NCBI RefSeq assembly: GCF_003390915.1
Contig: NZ_QMEM01000001.1
Location: 868,001-932,000 of the forward strand
Origin: Lewinella sp. IMCC34183
Lineage (GTDB): Bacteria > Bacteroidota > Bacteroidia > Chitinophagales > Saprospiraceae
Reading direction: 5' to 3'
DNA: 64,000 nucleotides
Made by a program: the position numbers and the translations under genes. Positions 51,351 through 59,078 of the stretch are shown here, in pieces. Every line of letters starts with the position of its first letter. Positions within the stretch are counted from its first letter, which is position 1. The notes beneath the pieces are model-generated. The model was not told the DNA's origin, did no database searches, and saw nothing but the letters and a program-made list of their open reading frames with translations.

Positions 51351-52877
51351 ATGAAACAAGAAACGAACCCCTTTGACGACCTGATCCGGCAACGGATCGC
51401 CGACCTCCCGCCGGGCTCCGCCCGGGGATGGGAGGGATTGGAACGCCGGCTCGACGGGAGCGAAATGGCTGATGCGGCTATTGCCGATAAGCTCAATTCG
51501 CTGTCCCCCACAGCGGCTCCGGCCGGCAGCTGGTCTACCATGGCGAGCAAACTGACCGCCGCGGAAACCGAAACGGCCGCCGCGGTAGACAGTGCCCTGG
51601 CCAGCGGCCTGCAACAGGCAGGACCGGTAGCCCCTACCGGTTGGGCGCGCCTGGCCGCCCGACTCGAACTCATCGGCCAACGCCGTGAGATGGTAGTCTG
51701 CCTCAAAATTTCCGAGGCTGCCCTGTTGATGAGCCTGCTGCTTATCGGCCTCCGCTTCATCTCCTGGGCGGAAGCCAGTCCGCCGCTGGCAAACGCTGCC
51801 GCCGCCACGGGCCAGGCTTTCCCCATATCCGAAACCCCCACCGCACCCGCGGTACCCGCAGTATTGCCAGCCCTGCCCCTGTCCAACGAATTGCCCGAAT
51901 CCGCGGCCACCGGGACCGATGCTATTGCTGTTCCGCCGACCCAAAATTCCGGCACGCGCGCCGTTTCGCCGCTGCCTGCTTCACCCATCGCGGCACTCAC
52001 GCTCGGAGACGCCCCCTTGCTTGCTCCGTCGCTGGCGGGAATGGCGGTCGCGGGCGTGAACGGACTGGACTACGAGGTGACCCGGGAAGATCAGGGCCCC
52101 TTTGTCCCCCTTAAGCTTGCAGGCCTGTTCGGCAGTGAACCGGCACGCTACTACCTCAACCTGTTCGTTTCGCCGGTGGACCTCAACCAGGTGATCACCC
52201 AGGAAAACGCCCGCCTCGGCATTGAGGCCCAGCGCAAACTGTCTTTAGGCTACAGCGTCGGCTCGCTGCTGGACGTGACGCAGGGCAAGAACGGCATTCA
52301 GATCGGACTGATCTACGGCAACCGTTCCTACGTCCCCGCTGAAATACTCCGGATCGAGCAGGACTCCGCCTTCACCCCTCAGGACGAGAACGTGCGCTAC
52401 GGCCGCCTTACTTACCGCACCCTGTCGCTGCCCCTCAACTACGAGCGCGAGCTGTTCGCCAACGACAAGTGGCGCCTGACCGGTGGTGTTGGCATGTCGA
52501 TGAATATCATCCTGGCCTCCGAATTCCAGCTGGCCGACAACTACACGAAGGACGACCTGGAGCGCGTGATCGACCGTTTCGTCGCCGTCAATAAGGTGAG
52601 TACCGACGGACGCGCCTCCAACAGCCGCCGCAACATTCTGTATCCCTCCGTGGGGTACCTGCAGGGCGGCTCGATCTTTCAGAACAGCAGCCTTTACCTC
52701 GCCGGCAACCTTCGGGTGGAGCGGTTGCTGACCGATCGCTGGAGCCTCTACTTCGCTCCGACGGTCAGCCGGCTCGTTACCGTGCGAGCAACCGACGGCG
52801 GGAAGGGGCCCCTCGAGGACCGTATCCACAACACCATGCTGCGGTTCGGTACCCGGCTGCGGCTATCGAATAAGTAG
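51351..52877 (+). CDS. Predicted envelope-spanning fusion: three Trp-repeat cytoplasmic region, TM helix, linker and outer-membrane beta-barrel-like domain
   Basis: The 508-residue protein starts 4 nt after the ECF sigma gene. Residues 8-36, 41-72 and 78-109 are three related helical modules, each ending in a GW/SWxxLxxxL motif (RGWEGLERRL, GSWSTMASKL, TGWARLAARL; Trp27, 61 and 98). A membrane helix follows (about 116-138: CLKISEAALLMSLLLIGLRF), then a 120-residue Ala/Pro-rich linker, then about residues 265-508 with beta-strand patterns (YYLNLFVSPVDLN, LSLPLNYERELF, MLRFGTRLRL). The first part looks like an anti-sigma region, the last like an outer-membrane barrel. Whether one chain can span both membranes is the question. 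The family is unassigned. Confidence 0.7.
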   Translation: MKQETNPFDDLIRQRIADLPPGSARGWEGLERRLDGSEMADAAIADKLNSLSPTAAPAGSWSTMASKLTAAETETAAAVDSALASGLQQAGPVAPTGWARLAARLELIGQRREMVVCLKISEAALLMSLLLIGLRFISWAEASPPLANAAAATGQAFPISETPTAPAVPAVLPALPLSNELPESAATGTDAIAVPPTQNSGTRAVSPLPASPIAALTLGDAPLLAPSLAGMAVAGVNGLDYEVTREDQGPFVPLKLAGLFGSEPARYYLNLFVSPVDLNQVITQENARLGIEAQRKLSLGYSVGSLLDVTQGKNGIQIGLIYGNRSYVPAEILRIEQDSAFTPQDENVRYGRLTYRTLSLPLNYERELFANDKWRLTGGVGMSMNIILASEFQLADNYTKDDLERVIDRFVAVNKVSTDGRASNSRRNILYPSVGYLQGGSIFQNSSLYLAGNLRVERLLTDRWSLYFAPTVSRLVTVRATDGGKGPLEDRIHNTMLRFGTRLRLSNK

Positions 52878-52941
52878 GGCCCGGGCGTTAAACTTATCTT
52901 AGTGCGCCAACCCCGCTCCGCCGGGCCAACGTTTTCCGACC

Positions 52942-54531
52942 ATGACCAGACTGCTATTCACGGGAGCCCTGTTCCTGACCCTCGCCGTATCGGCCCAGGA
53001 TCGCTCGCCGCTACCCACCACCGACGAAGAAGCGCGGGAGATCGCCGCCACCATCGTGACCGACGACCTGCGCCGCCACCTCACCGTTCTCTCGGCCGAC
53101 GACATGGAAGGGCGCGAAACGGGTGAGCCCGGCCAGAAACGGGCCGCGGCGTACCTCGCCGGGCAACTGGCCGAACTGGGATACCCCGCTATCGGCGAGA
53201 ACGGCGGATACTTCCAGACCATCAAATTCAGTCGGCAGAAGTGGAACACGATTGGCATGAAACTTAACGGCCGCGACCTGCGCCACCTCTGGGAGTTCTA
53301 CAGTGCTCCCAGCCGGAACACCGACCGCGACAGCGTTGCCATCGACGCCATTACTTTCCTCGGCTACGGGATTGACGATCCGGCATACAGCGACTACGCC
53401 GGCCGCGACCTGCGCGGAAAGACGATTATGATCTTTTCGGGGGAGCCCAAAGGCCGGGACGGCAATTTTCTGGTTTCCGGATCGAAGGACCCCAGCGAAT
53501 ACAGCCTCGACACGGGCAGCAAGCTCCGGATCGCCCGCGACCACGGCGTGGAAACGGTACTCGTGATCGACCCCTCCTTCCGGAAAAACGTACAGGACGT
53601 CCGCCGGGAGACCCTGGACGGACGCCTGCGGATGACCGACTTTACGGAGGCGGAGCGGCAGGAAGCCAATAGTGTATTCATAACCTCCGACCTGGCCCGC
53701 GAGATCCTGGGCAAGGACTACCGCAAGGTCGTCAAGGCCCGCAAGCGGCTGGAGCGTACCGGGCGATTCCGGGCGGTCGAGGTGCCGACCGACCTGCGCA
53801 TTTACCAGGATAAGGAAAGCCGGGAACTGATCGGGGAGAACGTGCTTGGCTTTCTCGAAGGCAGCGACCCTGACCTGTCGGACGAAGTGGTGGTCGTCAG
53901 CGCCCACTACGATCACATCGGTAAGCGCGGCGACGCCATCTTCAACGGGGCCGACGACAACGGTTCGGGCAGCAGTACGGTGCTGGAACTGGCGGAGGCC
54001 TTCGCCCTGGCCAAGCAGGAGGGCCGGGGACCGCGGCGCAGTGTGCTATTCCTGTGGGTTAGTGGCGAAGAAAAAGGGCTGCTGGGTTCCGAATACTACT
54101 CCACCCATCCCGTCTTCCCGCTGGAGAACACCGTAGCGGACATCAACGTCGACATGGTGGGCCGTATCGACGACGCCCACGCCGGCAACCCCAACTACAT
54201 CTACGTGATCGGCAGCAACCGCCTGAGTACCGAGCTCCACGACATCAACGAAGCGGTGAACCGCGATTTCACCCAGCTCGACCTGGACTACAAGTACAAC
54301 GCGAAGGACGATCCCAACAACTTTTACGAGCGTTCGGACCACTACAACTTCGCTGAGAAGGGCATCCCCAGTATCTTCTTTTTCAACGGTACCCACGCGG
54401 ATTATCACCGGGATACCGATACGATCGAAAAGATCAACTTCGAGAAGATGGCCCGCATCGGGCAACTGATCTTCTACAACGCCTGGCAGCTGGCCAACCA
54501 GGACAAGCGCATCGAGGTAGACGTAAAGTAG
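52942..54531 (+). CDS. M28 family zinc aminopeptidase with PA domain
   Basis: The 529-residue enzyme has a signal peptide (MTRLLFTGALFLTLAVSAQ). An insert of the PA type (about 110-300, LGYGIDDPAYSDYAGRDLRGK) splits the chain, and the M28 domain carries the two-zinc ligands: VSAHYDHIG, FNGADDNGSGSS, VSGEEKGLLGSEYY, NVDMVGR and THADYHRDTD. It cleaves N-terminal residues from peptides in the periplasm. It is 64 nt downstream of the sigma/fusion pair, without a clear promoter, and so may be part of their transcript. It converges with the HD-PycTM gene. Confidence 0.94.
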   Translation: MTRLLFTGALFLTLAVSAQDRSPLPTTDEEAREIAATIVTDDLRRHLTVLSADDMEGRETGEPGQKRAAAYLAGQLAELGYPAIGENGGYFQTIKFSRQKWNTIGMKLNGRDLRHLWEFYSAPSRNTDRDSVAIDAITFLGYGIDDPAYSDYAGRDLRGKTIMIFSGEPKGRDGNFLVSGSKDPSEYSLDTGSKLRIARDHGVETVLVIDPSFRKNVQDVRRETLDGRLRMTDFTEAERQEANSVFITSDLAREILGKDYRKVVKARKRLERTGRFRAVEVPTDLRIYQDKESRELIGENVLGFLEGSDPDLSDEVVVVSAHYDHIGKRGDAIFNGADDNGSGSSTVLELAEAFALAKQEGRGPRRSVLFLWVSGEEKGLLGSEYYSTHPVFPLENTVADINVDMVGRIDDAHAGNPNYIYVIGSNRLSTELHDINEAVNRDFTQLDLDYKYNAKDDPNNFYERSDHYNFAEKGIPSIFFFNGTHADYHRDTDTIEKINFEKMARIGQLIFYNAWQLANQDKRIEVDVK

Positions 54532-54547
54532 TTCCGGCCGGGGCGGC

Positions 54548-55834
54548 TCAGTTAAACAGATCGAATACCTGGGCCGCGCCGTGCTGGTGGTTGTCGTAGA
54601 GCGAGGCCGCGATAAAGGCCGCTACCGCCAGGATGATGCCGTAGAGAAACACGTTGTAACAGATGCGCAGGTACATGTACTTTTTAGCCAGTACCACGCC
54701 GAGGAAGTAAAGGTCGCGGGTCATGGAGGAATAGAGAAACTCCTCGTCGCGGATCATCTCCATCATGCCGAAGTGGAAGTCATCCAGCTTCATATTGTAA
54801 AAATTGCCGAAGAAGAGCAGGTTGCTCTGGCGGTTCTGGATATCCTCCAGGCCGGTATTTCCTTCGGTCACCTTCGGGCGGGTGGCCTGGATGGCGTAAT
54901 ACAGCGAGCCGAGGCAGACGCCGACCAGGATGATGGACGGCAGGGTCAGGTGGGGATTGCTGTCGAGCTTGGGAAAGAGGTTGGCCGCCGATATACTTAG
55001 GATGATGGCATTGACCGAAAGCATGATGTTGGCCTTATTGTCGGCGATGCTGCTCAGGTTGATGTGGGTGCGGTAGGTGGTGCGGTACATGGTTTCCACG
55101 CCGCGGCCGGGCTTGAGGTCGGGATCGCGGTTGCCTGGGTCCTTTTTGCTCCGGCTCCGTTTTTTCTTGTTCTTCTTGTCCTGCTTGAATTCCGCCAGCG
55201 TACTCGGGGTCGCGTCGGGCAACAGCGCCTTCTTGCGTTTGTAGAGCTGCTTGACGTGCTTGCCCTTGAGCGGCCCGTAGCGTTCACGCGCGGCCTCGGT
55301 GTGGTACTCGTGGTCGAGCATAAAGGCCAACTCGAAATCGATCCATTGCTGGTCCGACATGACCATGTCGCGGGTAAGGGCGAATTCCTGGCGCACCCGA
55401 CCGCAGCGGTCCCAGTAACTGACGTCGCCCAGGTGGCTGAGGTCGGCGTCGGCAAGCAACTCTTCCAGCAGCGACTGCGGGCGCTGGGGCATGCCGGTGG
55501 CCATGATGGCTCCGCGAATGGCGGCGAAGAGGCCGGGGTCGTCAATGCCGTTGGAGTGCAGGAAGTCCCGCGCCAGTTCCGCGCTTCGCTCTTCATGCCC
55601 GGCGTATCCTCCGGCGTAACCGGTATCGTGAAACCAGCCGGCCAGGCGCAGGGCCAGGAGATCGCTTTCACTCAGGTCGTAGTCCTGAGCCAGCTCTTCG
55701 GCCGCTTCGACTACGGCCACCGTGTGCTGAAAGTTGTGGTAGACATAGCGAGGATCGATGTTCTTTCGCAGGTAGGTCTCCACGTAGCTCTCCGTTTGGG
55801 TCAGCAGATCGGCCGAATTCGTGGTTGGGTACAT
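54548..55834 (-). CDS. HD phosphohydrolase fused to a PycTM (Pycsar effector-type) membrane domain
   Basis: The 428-residue protein has an N-terminal HD domain (about 10-200): YHNFQHTVAVVEAAEEL (His33, His37), AGWFHDTGY (His69, Asp70) and ADADLSHLG. A very basic linker (QDKKNKKKRSRSKKD, about 218-234) leads to a C-terminal domain (about 245-428): YRTHINLSSIADNKANIML and VNAIILSISAANLFPKL, then two more helices (SIILVGVCLGSLYYAIQAT, FLYGIILAVAAFIAASLY). This is the PycTM pattern of Pycsar anti-phage effectors, in which cCMP or cUMP triggers membrane damage. No pyrimidine cyclase lies nearby. Confidence 0.88.
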   Translation of the reverse strand: MYPTTNSADLLTQTESYVETYLRKNIDPRYVYHNFQHTVAVVEAAEELAQDYDLSESDLLALRLAGWFHDTGYAGGYAGHEERSAELARDFLHSNGIDDPGLFAAIRGAIMATGMPQRPQSLLEELLADADLSHLGDVSYWDRCGRVRQEFALTRDMVMSDQQWIDFELAFMLDHEYHTEAARERYGPLKGKHVKQLYKRKKALLPDATPSTLAEFKQDKKNKKKRSRSKKDPGNRDPDLKPGRGVETMYRTTYRTHINLSSIADNKANIMLSVNAIILSISAANLFPKLDSNPHLTLPSIILVGVCLGSLYYAIQATRPKVTEGNTGLEDIQNRQSNLLFFGNFYNMKLDDFHFGMMEMIRDEEFLYSSMTRDLYFLGVVLAKKYMYLRICYNVFLYGIILAVAAFIAASLYDNHQHGAAQVFDLFN

Positions 55835-55903
55835 CGGGGTAAAGATAACCCCGGGCCGGGTTTGCGCGTTTGTATTGGCAGCACCCCTTCACCGACCTCC
55901 GTC

Positions 55904-56284
55904 ATGAATATGCCCTCTTTCCCGTCTTACTTCACTCCCAAACGGTTCTGGGCTCGCCTCGGGAGCATCGCCCGTGCCGCCGGCACGAAGACCGTCTATT
56001 CCGCCCTGCTCCTCTACTACGCCTACGAACGCAAGGACACGCCGGCGTGGGCCAAACGGACGATTCTCGGCGTGCTGGGGTATCTGCTCATGCCGCTCGA
56101 CGCCGTGCCCGATTTGACCCCCATCCTGGGGTACACCGACGACCTGGGCGTGCTGGCTGTGGGGCTCGCTACCGTGGCCGTGTACATCAACCGCGACGTC
56201 CGCGACCGGGCACGGGCCAAGCTCGGCCAGTGGCTGCCCGACGCTGCCGAAGCCGACGTGCAGGCGATCGAAGACGACCTCTGA
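55904..56284 (+). CDS. YkvA/DUF1232 family membrane protein
   Basis: The 126-residue protein matches DUF1232: YYAYERKDTPAWAKRTILGVLGYLL, then the hallmark MPLDAVPDLTPILGYTDDLGVLAVG. It has two hydrophobic helices and a charged end. The ATG at 55904 is chosen because the longer frame runs through the HD-PycTM gene on the opposite strand. The function is not known. The gene stands between that gene and the coiled-coil pair. Confidence 0.9.
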   Translation: MNMPSFPSYFTPKRFWARLGSIARAAGTKTVYSALLLYYAYERKDTPAWAKRTILGVLGYLLMPLDAVPDLTPILGYTDDLGVLAVGLATVAVYINRDVRDRARAKLGQWLPDAAEADVQAIEDDL

Positions 56285-56351
56285 CGGTCCCCGTCGATCG
56301 CGCAATTCCGGCCGCCGGTCGATGCGGACCATCGCGCAACTTGTCAAACCT

Positions 56352-56359
56352 TACCTTTG
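56352..56359 (+). promoter_or_regulatory. -7 promoter box (TACCTTTG) of the coiled-coil operon
   Basis: Perfect TAnnTTTG, ending 20 nt before the ATG at 56379. Confidence 0.55.
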
Positions 56360-56378
56360 CCCCACTAAATCCATCTGA

Positions 56379-56900
56379 ATGTCCGGCTCCAATAACCGAT
56401 TCGCCAATGCCCTGATGAAGGCCCTCGAGAAGAAGAACCTGGAAGGCTTCGACTACCTTGAGTTCAAGCAATCGGTGGGCCGGCTGACCGAGATCGGCAT
56501 GGACCTGGACACGGCCATCAATTCCGCGTTCATTACCGGTTCGTCGGTGGGCCTCACCAAGGACAAACTCATCAAGACGGCCAACTATTACGCCGAGGTA
56601 CTCCAGGACGAAAAGGCGCAGTTCATGCGCAGCCTGGACAAGCACCTGGCCGAAAACGTGGAAGGCAAGGCCAAGCAGACCGGCGAGCTGAAAAAGAAGA
56701 TCGCCACCTGGGAGGCCAAGATCGCCGAACTGCAGCAGCAGATAGACGCGGCCCGCACCCAGATCGAGTCGGCCGATAGCCAGATCAACGCCGCGCGCAC
56801 CAAGGCCGAGGAAAACCAGCAGGGCTTCGACGAGGCCCTCGAAGTGATCACCAATACCATCAAGCAGGACGTGGACGATATTCGCCGGGTCCTCTCCTAA
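56379..56900 (+). CDS. Coiled-coil protein of unknown function (first gene of a two-gene operon)
   Basis: The 173-residue protein has an N-terminal helical part (about 1-85: FANALMKALEKKNLEGFDYLEFKQ, MDLDTAINSAFITG) and a C-terminal coiled coil (about 90-165: TGELKKKIATWEAKIAELQQ then DAARTQIESADSQINAARTKAE). There is no signal peptide and no membrane helix. The next gene starts 9 nt downstream and also has a long coiled coil, so the two products probably interact. I recognise no family. The small helical N-terminus followed by a coiled coil would suit a soluble partner for a membrane-bound PspA-like protein. Confidence 0.7.
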   Translation: MSGSNNRFANALMKALEKKNLEGFDYLEFKQSVGRLTEIGMDLDTAINSAFITGSSVGLTKDKLIKTANYYAEVLQDEKAQFMRSLDKHLAENVEGKAKQTGELKKKIATWEAKIAELQQQIDAARTQIESADSQINAARTKAEENQQGFDEALEVITNTIKQDVDDIRRVLS

Positions 56901-56909
56901 CCCACACCC

Positions 56910-57959
56910 ATGTTACCGGCCCCCAAAAAAGACAAATCGTTCTGGCAACGCCCCGAAGGCGTCACGGGCCTCATTTTCCTGGTGGCCCTGCTCGCGGGGC
57001 TCGGCTTCCTGTTCACCACCTTCGCCGGGGTGATCGTCCCCTTCCTGTCGACCACCATCGGACTGGTCGTCGCCGCCCTCACGCTGCTCGCCGTTGTTTT
57101 CGCTATTGTCGATCCGAGAACCCGTACCCTCCTGAGCTATATGTACAAGAGTGCCATGCGGAAGGTCACCGGGCTGTTTGTCAACATCGACCCGATCGGC
57201 ATCCTCAAGACCTACGTCGAAGAACTGGAGCGTAACCTGCAGGAGATGCGTAAACAGATCGGGAAGATCCGCGGTCAGATGCGCCACCTTACGACCCTGA
57301 TGGAGACCAACGAAGCCGAGGTCAAGAAACAACTCAAACTGGCGGCCCTGGCCAAGGAAAAGGGGAAGAACCAGCAGATGGTCCTCAGCAGCCGCCGCGC
57401 CGCCCGCCTCCGCGAAAGCAACCAGAAGTACCAGGTACTACTGACCAAAATGGAGGTCCTCAACCGCGTGCTGAACCGGATGCACCAGAACAGCGAGGTG
57501 CTCCTGGAAGATACCCGCGACCAGGTCGATCTCCGCATCCAGGAACGCAAGGCCATCCGCGCCAGCCACGGGGCCATGGAGTCCGCGATGAGCGTCATCA
57601 ACGGCAATCCCGACCAGCGCGCCATGTTCGACCAGGCCATGGAGTCGATCGCCGAGGACGTGGCCACCAAGGTAGGTGAGATGGAGCGCATGATGGAACT
57701 GAGCAGCAGCTTCATGGACAGCGTCGACCTGCAAAACGGTGTCTTCGCCGACGAGGGGCTCCGCATGCTCGAAGAATGGGAAAAGAAGAGTGAGCTGCTC
57801 CTGAGTGAAGGCCACCTGGAGTTCGATCTCGAAGACCGGCCCGGCACCACCACCACCGCCGCCCCCGATGCCGAGCTCGACCTCGACGAGCTGAAGCGCC
57901 GGCCCGACCCCCAGGCCCGCGGCAATTCGGAATCCGGATACGACCAGTTCTTCAGCTAG
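56910..57959 (+). CDS. Membrane-anchored coiled-coil protein, PspA-like in part
   Basis: The 349-residue protein has two membrane helices (about 18-42: VTGLIFLVALLAGLGFLFTTFAG; 45-66: FLSTTIGLVVAALTLLAVVFAI). From about residue 90 it is helical and coiled: IDPIGILKTYVEELERNL resembles the PspA/IM30 start (DPxxxLxxxxxxxExxL), followed by KIRGQMRHLTTLM, RIQERKAIRASHG and long heptads to about residue 300. The end is acidic (AELDLDELKRR). It may be a membrane-tethered relative of PspA. Similarity is by pattern only. It converges with the trypsin-like gene, with one base between stops. Confidence 0.65.
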   Translation: MLPAPKKDKSFWQRPEGVTGLIFLVALLAGLGFLFTTFAGVIVPFLSTTIGLVVAALTLLAVVFAIVDPRTRTLLSYMYKSAMRKVTGLFVNIDPIGILKTYVEELERNLQEMRKQIGKIRGQMRHLTTLMETNEAEVKKQLKLAALAKEKGKNQQMVLSSRRAARLRESNQKYQVLLTKMEVLNRVLNRMHQNSEVLLEDTRDQVDLRIQERKAIRASHGAMESAMSVINGNPDQRAMFDQAMESIAEDVATKVGEMERMMELSSSFMDSVDLQNGVFADEGLRMLEEWEKKSELLLSEGHLEFDLEDRPGTTTTAAPDAELDLDELKRRPDPQARGNSESGYDQFFS

Positions 57960-57960
57960 C

Positions 57961-59007
57961 CTACCAGCCCGCGCCGTACTGCTCCACCAATACGTTATCG
58001 TAGGCATCGGCCTGGGCGAACAGGTACTCGAAGCGCGGCAGGGCGGTGTCGACCGTCAGGTAGCGGTCGTAGATCAGGAGGCTCAGGATGATGTCGCGCC
58101 CGTACGTGGAAAAACTCAGCTGCCGCAGCGTGGCATTCTCCCGCAGTAAATAGGCAAAAAGGTCTGCGGAAGGCGCCTCCGGTACTTGGCAGAGGTAGGC
58201 ATCGCCGGTCACCAGCCCGCTCTCCTCGTGGTAGGCCAGTTGGATGGTGGCACTGCCCCGGGTAATGTTCCAGAGATTCGGCCCGCGACGCGCCAGCCGG
58301 GGATCGTGACCGCCCACCCGGATGATCTCCTCGATGGTGGCGCTTACGCCCACCGGGGCCGGATCCTCTACCATCGAGGGAAGCGTCAGGTCGGCGCCGC
58401 AGTGCGGGCACCGGCCCTGCGGGCGTTGCCCGGGGGTTTCGAAGGTGATGCTTCGGCAGTCGAGGCAGCGCGCTGCCGGGGTGCCGCCGCCGGCACTGAA
58501 CTCCGCCAGCACGGTGAGGAGGGTAACGGAAGGCAGCGCCAGGCTCCGGTCGTCCCCTTCCGGCGCGTCCTGCATGTTGATCCCCAGCAGCCCGCCGGCG
58601 GTATCGTAGAGGCCGCTGCCGCAGAGGGTATTGCCATCGCGGGCATCGTGGACCAGGTAGCGGACGCCGTGGCGTTCGCGGTCGGTCTCGAGAATTCGTC
58701 CGCGGGCCGTACGCCGATGCTCTCCGAAGTGCTGTCCGACCGAGATCACTTCAGTCTCCGGGGCCGGAAGGTGGTCTACCAGATTGAGGTCGGCAAAGTC
58801 GATCGCTTCCGGTAACTGGAGAAACGCGAGATCGTAAACGGGATCCAGGTAAACCACGGGTACCAGCTGCTCCTCCACCCCTTCCCGGCCGATTACTACC
58901 AGGGCATTGTCCCGCACCACGTGTTCGTTGGTCACCACCAGTCCGGGGCCGGGCAGGTAGGTACCGGTACCGGTGCTGAAGGGCGTAGCGACCTGAATGA
59001 CGTGCAT
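57961..59007 (-). CDS. Trypsin-like protease with zinc ribbon and YbjN-like C-terminal domain
   Basis: With the ATG at 59007 (MHVIQVATPFSTGTGTYL) the protein has 348 residues and no signal peptide. The trypsin-like domain (1-170) has His29 (VVTNEHVV), Asp59 (VYDLAFLQL) and Ser131 (NTLCGSGLYD). A four-cysteine ribbon (CLDC at 181-184, CPHC at 200-203) follows, and then a domain (about 225-348) with LFAYLLRENATLRQLSFSTYGRDIILSLLI, like YbjN or type III secretion chaperone folds. The order is unusual. A TACCTTGG box lies 21 nt upstream. Confidence 0.78.
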   Translation of the reverse strand: MHVIQVATPFSTGTGTYLPGPGLVVTNEHVVRDNALVVIGREGVEEQLVPVVYLDPVYDLAFLQLPEAIDFADLNLVDHLPAPETEVISVGQHFGEHRRTARGRILETDRERHGVRYLVHDARDGNTLCGSGLYDTAGGLLGINMQDAPEGDDRSLALPSVTLLTVLAEFSAGGGTPAARCLDCRSITFETPGQRPQGRCPHCGADLTLPSMVEDPAPVGVSATIEEIIRVGGHDPRLARRGPNLWNITRGSATIQLAYHEESGLVTGDAYLCQVPEAPSADLFAYLLRENATLRQLSFSTYGRDIILSLLIYDRYLTVDTALPRFEYLFAQADAYDNVLVEQYGAGW

Positions 59008-59027
59008 GGACGGCAGTTTTTGCGTTG

Positions 59028-59035
59028 CCAAGGTA
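59028..59035 (-). promoter_or_regulatory. -7-like box (TACCTTGG) of the trypsin-like gene
   Basis: TAnnTTGG variant on the minus strand, 21 nt before the ATG; divergent from the CATCTTTG box of the MutS-like gene 32 bp away. Confidence 0.4.
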
Positions 59036-59066
59036 CGGAAAACGGGCCCGTCGCCGCTGGAATTCC

Positions 59067-59074
59067 CATCTTTG
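59067..59074 (+). promoter_or_regulatory. -7-like box (CATCTTTG) of the MutS-like gene
   Basis: One mismatch to TAnnTTTG; ends 5 nt before the GTG at 59079, again suggesting a leaderless transcript. Confidence 0.45.
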
Positions 59075-59078
59075 CACC

